Shown piece by piece: positions 56,921 through 64,000 of a stretch of 64,000 bases of DNA. Position numbers and translations under genes: made by a program. The stretch is taken from contig DATJZG010000061.1 in NCBI GenBank assembly GCA_035499295.1, positions 1 to 64,000 on the forward strand. The letters are read 5' to 3'. Position 1 is the stretch's first letter. Every line of letters begins with the position of its first letter. A model generated the notes under the pieces. It ran no database searches. It saw only the letters and a list, made by a program, of their open reading frames with translations, and had not been told where the DNA came from. Origin of the DNA: DATJZG01 sp035499295 (GTDB lineage Bacteria > Myxococcota > Myxococcia > Myxococcales > Anaeromyxobacteraceae).

Positions 56921-57853
56921 GTGACGTTCCAGGACCTCATCCTCAAGCTGCAGGGCTACTGGGCCGGGCGGGGCTGCATCCTCACCCAGGGCTACGACCA
57001 GGAGGTGGGCGCCGGCACCATGAACCCGGCGACCTTCCTGCGCGTGCTCGGGCCCGAGCCGTGGAACGTCGCCTACGTCGAGCCCTCGCGCCGGCCGGCC
57101 GACGGGCGGTTCGGCGAAAATCCGAACCGCCTCTTCCAGCACCACCAGTTCCAGGTGATCCTGAAGCCCAACCCCCCCGACACCCAGGAGCTCTACCTGG
57201 GGTCGCTCCGCGCCATCGGCATCGACCCGCTCGACCACGACATCCGCTTCGTCGAGGACGACTGGGAGAGCCCGACGCTCGGGGCCTGGGGGCTCGGCTG
57301 GGAGGTGTGGTGCGACGGGATGGAGATCACCCAGTACACCTACTTCCAGCAGGCCGGCGGCTTCGAGGTGAAGCCGGTCGCGGCCGAGCTCACCTACGGC
57401 CTCGAGCGCATCGCCATGTACCTGCAGGACGTGGAGAACGTCTTCGACGTCGAATGGGTGAAGGGGGTGAGGTACCGCGAGGTCTTCCACCGGAACGAGG
57501 TGGAGATGAGCGAGTACAGCTTCCGGGCGAGCGATCCTCACATGCTCTTCGGGCTCTTCGACACCTACGAGAAGGAGTGCCAGCGGCTCCTCGGGGCGCG
57601 CCTGCCGCTGCCGGCCTACGACTACTGCCTGAAGTGCTCGCACGCCTTCAACCTGCTCGACGCGCGCGGTGCCATCAGCGTCACCGAGCGCGCCGCCTAC
57701 ATCGGCCGGGTGCGGGCGCTCGCTCACCAGTGCGCGCGGGGCTACCTGCTCTCGCGCGAGGAGCTCGGCTTCCCGCTCCTGCCGGAGAGGACGCGGGCGA
57801 AGGCGGTGGCGGCGGCCCAGGCGGTGCGGGCGGCGCAAGAGGCCAGGCGGTAG
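56921..57853 (+). CDS. glyQ: Glycyl-tRNA synthetase alpha subunit
   Basis: 310 residues. Catalytic alpha subunit of the tetrameric bacterial glycyl-tRNA synthetase: MTFQDLILKLQGYWAGRGCI, GAGTMNPATFLRVLGPEPWN, YVEPSRRPADGRFGENPNRL, DDWESPTLGAWGLGWEVWCD and ITQYTYFQQAGGF are all conserved. GTG start with GAGGAG upstream. It is followed 12 nt later by glyS and belongs with glycine/serine genes elsewhere in the window. Confidence 0.99.
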   Translation: MTFQDLILKLQGYWAGRGCILTQGYDQEVGAGTMNPATFLRVLGPEPWNVAYVEPSRRPADGRFGENPNRLFQHHQFQVILKPNPPDTQELYLGSLRAIGIDPLDHDIRFVEDDWESPTLGAWGLGWEVWCDGMEITQYTYFQQAGGFEVKPVAAELTYGLERIAMYLQDVENVFDVEWVKGVRYREVFHRNEVEMSEYSFRASDPHMLFGLFDTYEKECQRLLGARLPLPAYDYCLKCSHAFNLLDARGAISVTERAAYIGRVRALAHQCARGYLLSREELGFPLLPERTRAKAVAAAQAVRAAQEARR

Positions 57854-57865
57854 GGGAGGGCGACC

Positions 57866-59986
57866 ATGGCGGACCTTTTGTTCGAGATCGGGGCGGAGGA
57901 GATCCCGGCGGGCTTCATCCCGCCGGCGCTGAGGCAGATGGAGGAGGACCTGGAGCGGGCGCTCGGCGAGGCGCGCCTCGGCCACGGAGAGGTGAAGGCG
58001 GTGGGGACGCCGCGGCGCCTCGCGGTGTGGGCTCGCGACGTCGCCCCGAGGCAGTCGGACGCCACCCACCAGGCGCTCGGGCCGCCCTTGGCGCACGCCT
58101 TCGACGCCGCCGGCAATCCGACCGCTGCCGCTCTCGGCTTCGCGAAGAGCCAGGGGGTGGAGGTGGCGGCGCTGGGGCGGGCGGAGACCCCGAAGGGCAC
58201 CCGGCTCGCGTTCGCCCGGGTGGAGAAAGGGCGAAAGGCAGAGCAGGTGCTCCCCGGCCTGCTCGAGAGGCTCGTGGCCTCGCTGCGCTTCAAGAAGGCC
58301 ATGCGCTCCGGGGAGGACGAGGTCACCTTCGCCCGCCCGGTGCGCTGGATGGCGGCGCTCTACGGCGGGAAGCCGCTGCGCGTCCGCTACGGCTCGATCT
58401 CGAGCGGCAAGGTGAGCTACGGCCACCGCTTCCAGGCACCGAAGGCCATCGCGCTCAAGGGGACGCCGGAGGACTACCTCGGGCGCCTGCGCGCCGCCCA
58501 CGTCCTCGCCGACCCGGAGGAGCGCCGCGCCGCCGTCGCCGCGGAGATCGGCCGGGCGGCGAAGGGCGCCAGGGGAAAGGTGCGCCCAGACGAGGACCTC
58601 CTCGAGCAGGTGACCTTCCTCGTCGAGAGCCCCACCGCCATCGCCGGGGCCTTCGAGAAGTCGAACCTCGAGCTCCCCCCCGAGGTGGTGATCTCGGAGA
58701 TGCGCAACCACCAGCGCTACTTCGCCGTGACCGACGGGGAGGGGCGGCTCACCCCCCGCTTCGTGGCGGTGTCCGGGACCCGGGTGCGCAGCGCCGCGCT
58801 CGCCCGGCACGGGTACGAGCGCGTCCTGCGGGCCCGCCTCGCCGACGCGCGCTTCTTCTTCGAGGAGGACCGCAAGCGCAAGCTCGGGGACCGGGTCGAG
58901 GATCTGGGGCGCCGCACCTACCAGGCGAGGCTCGGCACCGAACTCGACCGCGTCCGCCGCATCGGAGCCATCGCCAGCCGCCTGGCGCAGGCGCTCGGCA
59001 AGGACGCGCTCGTCGCCGATCTGCAGGAGGTGGCGCGTCTGTGCAAGGCCGACCTCACCACTGGCATGGTGGGGGAGTTCCCCGAGCTGCAGGGGACGAT
59101 GGGCGGCCACTACGCGCGCCTGGAGGGACTCCGGCCAGAGATCGCCGACGGCATCGAGGACCACTACCGCCCGGTGGGCGCCTCCGCCGAGCTCCCCCGC
59201 GGGGACCTCGGGGCACTGGTGGGCCTCGCCGACCGGTTCCACGCCCTGGTGGGCATCCTGGCGGTGGGCGAGAAGGCGACCGGCGCCGCCGATCCCTTCG
59301 GTCTGCGCCGCGCCGCCATCGGCATCCTCCGCATCCTGCTTGCCCGCGGCTATCACCTCTCGCTCGCCGCGGGAGTGGAGAGCACCCTCGACTCGCTCTC
59401 CGGGGTGAAGCTCTCGGCCGACCGGGCGGCGGTGGCGGAGCAGGTGCAGGACTTCGTCCGCGGGCGCCTCCGGGCGCTCTTCGGCGAGGAGTTCGACGCC
59501 GACCTGGTGGAGGCGGTGCTGGCGGCGGGCTCGGACGACGTGGTGGACGCGCGCGCCCGCCTCGAGGCGCTCGCCCGGGTGAAGTCCCGGCCCGACTTCG
59601 TGCCGCTCGCGGTGGCCTTCAAGCGCGTCGCCAACATCCGCGAGAAGGCCGGGGCGAGCGGGTCGGCCCCGGTCGACCCGGCGCTGCTGCGGGAGGCAGC
59701 GGAGATCGAGCTCGCGAGGGACCTCGAGCGCGTCGTGGGCGAGGCGGACGACCTCCGCCGCCGCCGGGACTGGGGCGCGGTCTTGCGCTCGGTGGCATCG
59801 CTCAAGCCCGGTGTGGACCGGTTCTTCGAGGAGGTGCTGGTGATGGCCGAGGACGAGGCTCTCCGGGCGAACCGGCTCGCGCTCATGAAGCGGGTCTCCG
59901 ACCTCTTCGCCGACGTGGCCGACTTCCGGAAGATCCAGGCGGAGCAACCGGTTGCGGCGCCTGCGGGGCGCCCGGTTTCCCCTTGA
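57866..59986 (+). CDS. glyS: Glycyl-tRNA synthetase beta subunit
   Basis: 706 residues, usual length. tRNA-binding beta subunit: MADLLFEIGAEEIPAGFIPP, TPRRLAVWARDVAPRQSD, VTFARPVRWMAALYGGKP, VVISEMRNHQRYFAV, ADLTTGMVGEFPELQGTMGG and the C-terminal anticodon-binding FFEEVLVMAEDEALRANRLA. AGGGGAGGG precedes the ATG. Its stop overlaps the -35 of the next gene's promoter. Confidence 0.99.
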   Translation: MADLLFEIGAEEIPAGFIPPALRQMEEDLERALGEARLGHGEVKAVGTPRRLAVWARDVAPRQSDATHQALGPPLAHAFDAAGNPTAAALGFAKSQGVEVAALGRAETPKGTRLAFARVEKGRKAEQVLPGLLERLVASLRFKKAMRSGEDEVTFARPVRWMAALYGGKPLRVRYGSISSGKVSYGHRFQAPKAIALKGTPEDYLGRLRAAHVLADPEERRAAVAAEIGRAAKGARGKVRPDEDLLEQVTFLVESPTAIAGAFEKSNLELPPEVVISEMRNHQRYFAVTDGEGRLTPRFVAVSGTRVRSAALARHGYERVLRARLADARFFFEEDRKRKLGDRVEDLGRRTYQARLGTELDRVRRIGAIASRLAQALGKDALVADLQEVARLCKADLTTGMVGEFPELQGTMGGHYARLEGLRPEIADGIEDHYRPVGASAELPRGDLGALVGLADRFHALVGILAVGEKATGAADPFGLRRAAIGILRILLARGYHLSLAAGVESTLDSLSGVKLSADRAAVAEQVQDFVRGRLRALFGEEFDADLVEAVLAAGSDDVVDARARLEALARVKSRPDFVPLAVAFKRVANIREKAGASGSAPVDPALLREAAEIELARDLERVVGEADDLRRRRDWGAVLRSVASLKPGVDRFFEEVLVMAEDEALRANRLALMKRVSDLFADVADFRKIQAEQPVAAPAGRPVSP

Positions 59987-60012
59987 CCGGCCGGCGCAGC
60001 GGAGGCTAGGGT
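59983..60012 (+). promoter_or_regulatory. Promoter of the lipoprotein gene pair, nearly leaderless
   Basis: TTGACC (59983-59988, overlapping the glyS stop), an 18-nt spacer, TAGGGT (60007-60012), then 9 nt to the GTG at 60022. No Shine-Dalgarno. Confidence 0.5.
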
Positions 60013-60021
60013 TCGCGGCCC

Positions 60022-61569
60022 GTGTCCGGATTCGTGAAGAGAGTCGCCGTCCTGGCCGCCGTCTCGGCACTGGCGGCCGGCTGCACCGACTCCTATCCGG
60101 TGCCCCTGCCGCCCACGACGAGCTTTTACCTTCCGTCCGGGATCGGCGTCCACCCCCTGAACGCGAGCAGCACCACGAGCGCGCTCGTCGTCGTCTCCAC
60201 GAACTTCGACCTTCGCTACGCTCCCCTGAGCGGCGGCACGGTCCTCTCGGTCGACCCGGACGCTTCCAACGACACCACCGGACCCGTCAACCCGGGGCAG
60301 TTGGCGGTCCTCTCGGCCCTGAACATCGGGAGCTTCGGGGGCGAGGTGGCCATCGTGGAGCCGGCCTGCACCACGAGCTGGCCCTCCTGCCGGGGCAAGT
60401 GCGCCCCCCTCGCCGGGGAACTCACCGGGGACGGCGCCCTCGTCGTCACCACCTCCCGCTACAACCAGGCCATCTACTCCTTCCTCATGGACGGCAGCGG
60501 GAGCCTCTCCTGCGGGCCGGGATGCGTGACGCAGCTCCCGGCGCAATACCTCGACCCCTACGGGGTCGGCGTGGTGTGCACCGCCCAGGTGAAGCCGCCC
60601 CTCGCCACCGCCTACGTGACGCAGCTCCGGGCCGCGAACAACCAGGGAATCCTCTCCCGGCTCGACCTCGGGTCGGTCCTCGCGGCCACTCCCGAGGCGC
60701 CACCGGTGTTCGACACTCTCCTGCTCGCGGCCCCGAACACCTACACCTCGGTCTTCGGCGGCGACGACGTCAGCCGGCCGTCGAACGGCCTCCTCTTCCT
60801 CAGCACCCAGCTAGGGCTCACCCAGCCGCTCCGTTGGATCGCGCCGCTCGGCCTGCCGGCGGTGACGGTCAACGCCGTCACCGCGCCCGACGTGCACCAG
60901 GTCGACCTGGCGAGCTACCTCGCCGGCACCCTCACCCTCGACATGGCGGTCTCCAATGACGGGACCCGGCTGTACGTGGCGCTCCAGCAGATCGACACCA
61001 CCGCCCTGGCGCAGTCGGGGACGCTCATCCCCCTGGGCGGGCTGCTCGGGGTCTTCAGCCTCGCCCTCGACGCCTACAATCAGCCCACGATGGACCTCTT
61101 CCGCGCCGTCGACACCTGCCTCGGCGGGGGGCAGGTGCGCGTCCTCCCGCCTCGCCCGGGGATGCGGGACCTCGTCGCCGTCACCTGCGACACGCAGTCC
61201 TCGCTCGTCCTCTACGACGACCAGTCCGGGCAGGTCATCTACTCGACGGGGGTGCAGCCATCCACCGGCCAGCCGCTCCTCGGGCGCGGGGCCTTTGGCC
61301 TCGCCGTCGAGCTCGTCGACCCGTCGCGCGCCATCGTGCAGGACTTCCCGGCGACGGGGACGACGCCGCTCTGCCCCAACTACACCCCCGTCCCGCCGAC
61401 CCCGCCGAACCCCTGCTACAACCCCTCGCCCTGCGTCGGGGCCTCGCAGTGCGTGAGGCTCTACGTGGCCTCCTTCGAGCAGAGCTTCGTCAGCATCCTC
61501 GAGCTCGACCCGCGCAACCCCGCCGGAATCCAGCTCGTCAAGCGCGTCGGCGCCGAGGGGTACCAGTGA
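60022..61569 (+). CDS. Secreted lipoprotein of unknown function, beta-propeller-like
   Basis: 515 residues. Lipoprotein signal VSGFVKRVAVLAAVSALAAGC. The chain is rich in Ser, Thr, Gly, Pro and beta-strand patterns with recurrent readings like DMAVSNDGTRLYVAL and VRLYVASFEQSFVSILELD, similar to YVTN/lactonase-type propeller blades. It has many cysteines (for example SCGPGC, PNPCYNPSPCVGASQC), suggesting an extracytoplasmic, disulfide-bonded protein. GTG start after a near-leaderless promoter. Its stop overlaps the next gene's GTG, a second protein of similar style. Confidence 0.75.
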   Translation: MSGFVKRVAVLAAVSALAAGCTDSYPVPLPPTTSFYLPSGIGVHPLNASSTTSALVVVSTNFDLRYAPLSGGTVLSVDPDASNDTTGPVNPGQLAVLSALNIGSFGGEVAIVEPACTTSWPSCRGKCAPLAGELTGDGALVVTTSRYNQAIYSFLMDGSGSLSCGPGCVTQLPAQYLDPYGVGVVCTAQVKPPLATAYVTQLRAANNQGILSRLDLGSVLAATPEAPPVFDTLLLAAPNTYTSVFGGDDVSRPSNGLLFLSTQLGLTQPLRWIAPLGLPAVTVNAVTAPDVHQVDLASYLAGTLTLDMAVSNDGTRLYVALQQIDTTALAQSGTLIPLGGLLGVFSLALDAYNQPTMDLFRAVDTCLGGGQVRVLPPRPGMRDLVAVTCDTQSSLVLYDDQSGQVIYSTGVQPSTGQPLLGRGAFGLAVELVDPSRAIVQDFPATGTTPLCPNYTPVPPTPPNPCYNPSPCVGASQCVRLYVASFEQSFVSILELDPRNPAGIQLVKRVGAEGYQ

Positions 61570-64000
61570 GGAAGCTCCCCGCGCTCGCGATCCTCGCCCT
61601 CGCCGCCGCCTGCAACTCGAGCGGGACCGGGGTCCTCGCCAACCTGCTCGGGCCCCAGTCGGTGGTGGCCTTCATGGGCAAGAGCCCCGAGTACACCGGC
61701 ACGCTCATGCCGCTCCTGGCGGTGACGGCGCCCCGGGGCGACGAGCTCCGCATCATCGACCCCCAGGCGGACCTGCCGGTGCGCTCGCCCGCCATCTACG
61801 CGCCCCTCGGCGTGCCCACCGCGCCGCGCCCCCTCTTCCTCGCCTCCGCCTCCCTCGCCGACGGCCAGGCGGACGTGCTCGTGGTCGCGAGCGCGAGCAC
61901 GCTCATCCAGCAGATCGCCACCTGGCTCGACGGCGTCAACCCCCAGGCGTACGGCGTCATCGCCGAGTGGGACCTGGTGGGGATCACCGGCACGGGCTCT
62001 CAGATCCTCTCCATGGTGGGCGCCGCCGTCCCCGGCGCTCCGGCGTCGGCGCAACCCCCGGTCTTCAGCGCCCGGCCCGGCGTGGCGAGGGTGATCGTCG
62101 GCCTCACCGGCGGGACGGACGGCCTGGGGGGCCGGCTCGCCGTACTCGACTTCTCGCGCAACGCCGACGGATCGGTGTCGCTCGTCGGCACCCCGACCGT
62201 GAAGGTGCTGGGGTTCGACCCGGTCGCGCTCGCCGCCTCTCCCGACCGCATCCACCTCTACGTGGCGTCCACCGACACCATCACCGACTCGGACGGGCTC
62301 CAGGTGCTGGGCATCGCCGAGGTCGACGTGAGCGCGCCCGACGCGCGCGACTGGACGGTCCGCGGCCTCGACGGGCGCGCCCCCACCATCGCCGTCGGGG
62401 CGGCCATCCTGGGCGAGCGCCTCGCCTCGAGCACCATGGACTTCGGGCCGCCCCAGCTCCGCGTCTACGCCGTCATCGGCTCGGGCCCCTCCACCGGAAT
62501 CTCCCCGCTCGCGGGCGCATCCACCACCGTGGGCTGCGGCATCAACGCGCGCATCGGCTGCGGGGTGGCCACCTTCGATCCGGCCCGAGGCGGCCTGGCC
62601 GCCGATCCCGCCCCCCCGCCGTCGCCCATCGGCCCGCAGGTCCCGAGGCAGCCCTACCGGGCGCCCCTCTACCTGCCGACCACCCCGCTCTCGCTGGCGG
62701 TGGGCCTGCCGGCGGCGTCCGGGGATTCCCAGTGCAGCGACACCACCACCTGCCCTCCGGGAGTGAACTTCCTCGGAGTCCAGCAGCCGCTCGCCGTCAT
62801 CCCGCTCAGCTCCTGGGACGAGTGGACGACCGGGATGGCCGGGGTGCCCTCGGGGGACGGCAGCGTCATCGTCGAGGACCTGGGGCGCTACGGTCCGCCG
62901 GACACCTCGCTCCTCCTCGACAGCAACCTCACCCGGACGCAGGTGACCGGCGCCTTCAGCGCGCCGCCGGCGGCGTCCCCGAACGGCAACTACATCGCCC
63001 TCTACGAGCCGCCGGGGCTCGGAGCGGAGCCGCCCTCCGGGGCGGGAATCGCGTACCTGGCGACCGACCTCATCAACTCCATCATCGTCTGGCCCGGCTT
63101 CACCCCGACCGATTCCTGGACCCTGATCTGGCAGGGGGCGCTGCCGAGCCTGGGGCTCTTCGACGGGGTGGTGGGCGAGCTCGCCCCCGGGGTGGGCCCG
63201 TGCGGGTCGGCGAGCAACGTGAACTGCCTCTACCTCGCCGTGCAGCAGCCGGTGAACATCCCGCCCACCGGTCCCGGGGACTGGGTGGTCGGCGCCTTCG
63301 TCTCGGCGCCCGAGCTCGCCATCCACGCCGCCGACACCTCCCCGCCCGGGGACCTCGCCCTGTTCTTCCCGGCCGACGACGCCTCCGGCTGCCAGGGGAC
63401 GCCCCAGCCCGGCTCGACCTTGCCTGCCTACGAGTGGACCGTGTCCTCGATCCTGCCCCCGGACCCGGTGAACTATCCGGGGGGCGCCGTCGCGCTCTCC
63501 CCGGCGAACTCGCTCGCCGTCTGCCTCCTCTCGTACCTGGCCCTCCCGCAGACCCAGTTCGGGCCGGGGAGCTTCATGCCGGTGAGCGGCAGCCTGCGGG
63601 CGTCGGGTCTCATCCTCTCCTCGAGCAGCCTCGGCTATGCCGGGCGCCCGCAGCTCGGGGCGCGCTTCAACCTCGCCTGGCAGCCAGAGGACGGGCTCTC
63701 CGGCGAGGAGCTCATCCTGGCGCGCAAGGCGCGGCGGCTCTTCTACCCGGGTGGCCCCTACGCCGCCCCCAACCTCGGCAACCCCTGCCCGGGGAACATC
63801 GCCTGCTATCCCGGGTACCCGGAGATGACCGACCCCATGCAGCCCGGGCCGGTGATCGGCTTCCGGCCCGGCGTCGCCTGCCCCTCGGGCCCCTGCCCGG
63901 CCGGCTCGCTCCCGGCGCGCGACTCCGCCCTGACCTTTCAGACCGCCTCGGGGATGACCCCCTTCCAGGCCCGCCCCACGAACGTGTCCACCGCCAGCGG
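61566..64000 (+). CDS. Large secreted lipoprotein, partial (runs past window end)
   Basis: Open for 811 codons from the GTG at 61566 to the window edge with no stop. Lipoprotein-type signal VRKLPALAILALAAACNSSG (Cys16). The rest is a long beta-rich, Ser/Thr/Gly/Pro-rich chain with propeller-like readings (RIHLYVASTDTITDSDGLQ, GNYIALYEPPG, VNCLYLAVQQPVNIPP) and scattered Cys pairs. It resembles the preceding gene in style, and GTGA overlap couples them. Function is unknown; a surface or secreted complex of the two is plausible but unproven. Confidence 0.72.
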   Translation, partial: MRKLPALAILALAAACNSSGTGVLANLLGPQSVVAFMGKSPEYTGTLMPLLAVTAPRGDELRIIDPQADLPVRSPAIYAPLGVPTAPRPLFLASASLADGQADVLVVASASTLIQQIATWLDGVNPQAYGVIAEWDLVGITGTGSQILSMVGAAVPGAPASAQPPVFSARPGVARVIVGLTGGTDGLGGRLAVLDFSRNADGSVSLVGTPTVKVLGFDPVALAASPDRIHLYVASTDTITDSDGLQVLGIAEVDVSAPDARDWTVRGLDGRAPTIAVGAAILGERLASSTMDFGPPQLRVYAVIGSGPSTGISPLAGASTTVGCGINARIGCGVATFDPARGGLAADPAPPPSPIGPQVPRQPYRAPLYLPTTPLSLAVGLPAASGDSQCSDTTTCPPGVNFLGVQQPLAVIPLSSWDEWTTGMAGVPSGDGSVIVEDLGRYGPPDTSLLLDSNLTRTQVTGAFSAPPAASPNGNYIALYEPPGLGAEPPSGAGIAYLATDLINSIIVWPGFTPTDSWTLIWQGALPSLGLFDGVVGELAPGVGPCGSASNVNCLYLAVQQPVNIPPTGPGDWVVGAFVSAPELAIHAADTSPPGDLALFFPADDASGCQGTPQPGSTLPAYEWTVSSILPPDPVNYPGGAVALSPANSLAVCLLSYLALPQTQFGPGSFMPVSGSLRASGLILSSSSLGYAGRPQLGARFNLAWQPEDGLSGEELILARKARRLFYPGGPYAAPNLGNPCPGNIACYPGYPEMTDPMQPGPVIGFRPGVACPSGPCPAGSLPARDSALTFQTASGMTPFQARPTNVSTAS

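Noticed and set aside
56750..60070. 1106-codon open frame antisense to glyQ and glyS
   Set aside because: Complement shadow of two certain genes; no domain pattern and a His/Arg/Leu-rich composition.

Overview
This is a 64 kb stretch of chromosome from a very GC-rich bacterium (about 70% G+C by eye, with strong third-position G/C bias). The gene content points to the Myxococcota and most likely an Anaeromyxobacter-type organism. It includes a CdnL/CarD-family RNA polymerase regulator, a type IV pilus PilB ATPase, a Tgl/PilF-like TPR lipoprotein, a PlsB-type acyltransferase, a succinyl-CoA:acetate CoA-transferase and several lipoproteins of a kind common in that group. The taxonomic call is inference from gene content. 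I see no rRNA, tRNA, CRISPR array, insertion sequence, prophage or recognisable defence island.

Layout. 1-3450 (minus): folD, a metallophosphoesterase lipoprotein, then gcvT and gcvH behind their own promoter (one-carbon and glycine metabolism). 3520-5433 (plus): a double zinc-ribbon protein, an adenosine-deaminase-fold enzyme with altered substrate residues, and a small secreted Ala/Lys/Pro protein. 5514-10698 (minus): purM-purN, an FAD oxidoreductase, rpmB and a DUF6178-like protein. 10796-14358 (plus): a Crp-family receptor translationally coupled to a class II cyclic-nucleotide-phosphodiesterase-like gene, then accD and folC. 14450-18824: an AMIN / TolA-like / AMIN envelope protein and lptD. 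18891-27904: a TetR regulator with an apparent autoregulatory operator, serA, hisZ, purA, cdnL, fused ispDF, a two-TM protein and cysS.

28048-35981: a penicillin-acylase-family lipoprotein, uvrB, uvrC and cysE, followed by a decayed inorganic pyrophosphatase remnant (35987-36411). 36408-41955: a stand-alone receiver protein, an FmdB-type zinc ribbon, pilB coupled to a Ycf46-like AAA ATPase, a GNAT acetyltransferase and an inositol-monophosphatase-family enzyme. 42042-47993 (minus): succinyl-CoA:acetate CoA-transferase, plsB, a HEAT-like protein and a DnaJ/CbpA co-chaperone. 48074-59986 (plus): a SurA-N-like exported protein, rimI, an S9 dipeptidyl peptidase, pyrD, two phasin-like proteins, queE, an unknown gene, the Tgl/PilF-like lipoprotein, a membrane HTH protein, recO, glyQ and glyS. 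60022-64000: two large secreted lipoproteins, the second running off the window.

Most genes are housekeeping. The observations most worth following are the Crp-phosphodiesterase pair; about a dozen genes whose start codon sits 6-12 nt after a TAnnnT -10 element with no Shine-Dalgarno sequence (probable leaderless transcription); the ppa pseudogene; the TetR operator with three half-sites; the deaminase lacking two substrate-contact aspartates; and the pilus-linked neighbourhoods. I found no clear-cut new multi-gene system and do not claim one.
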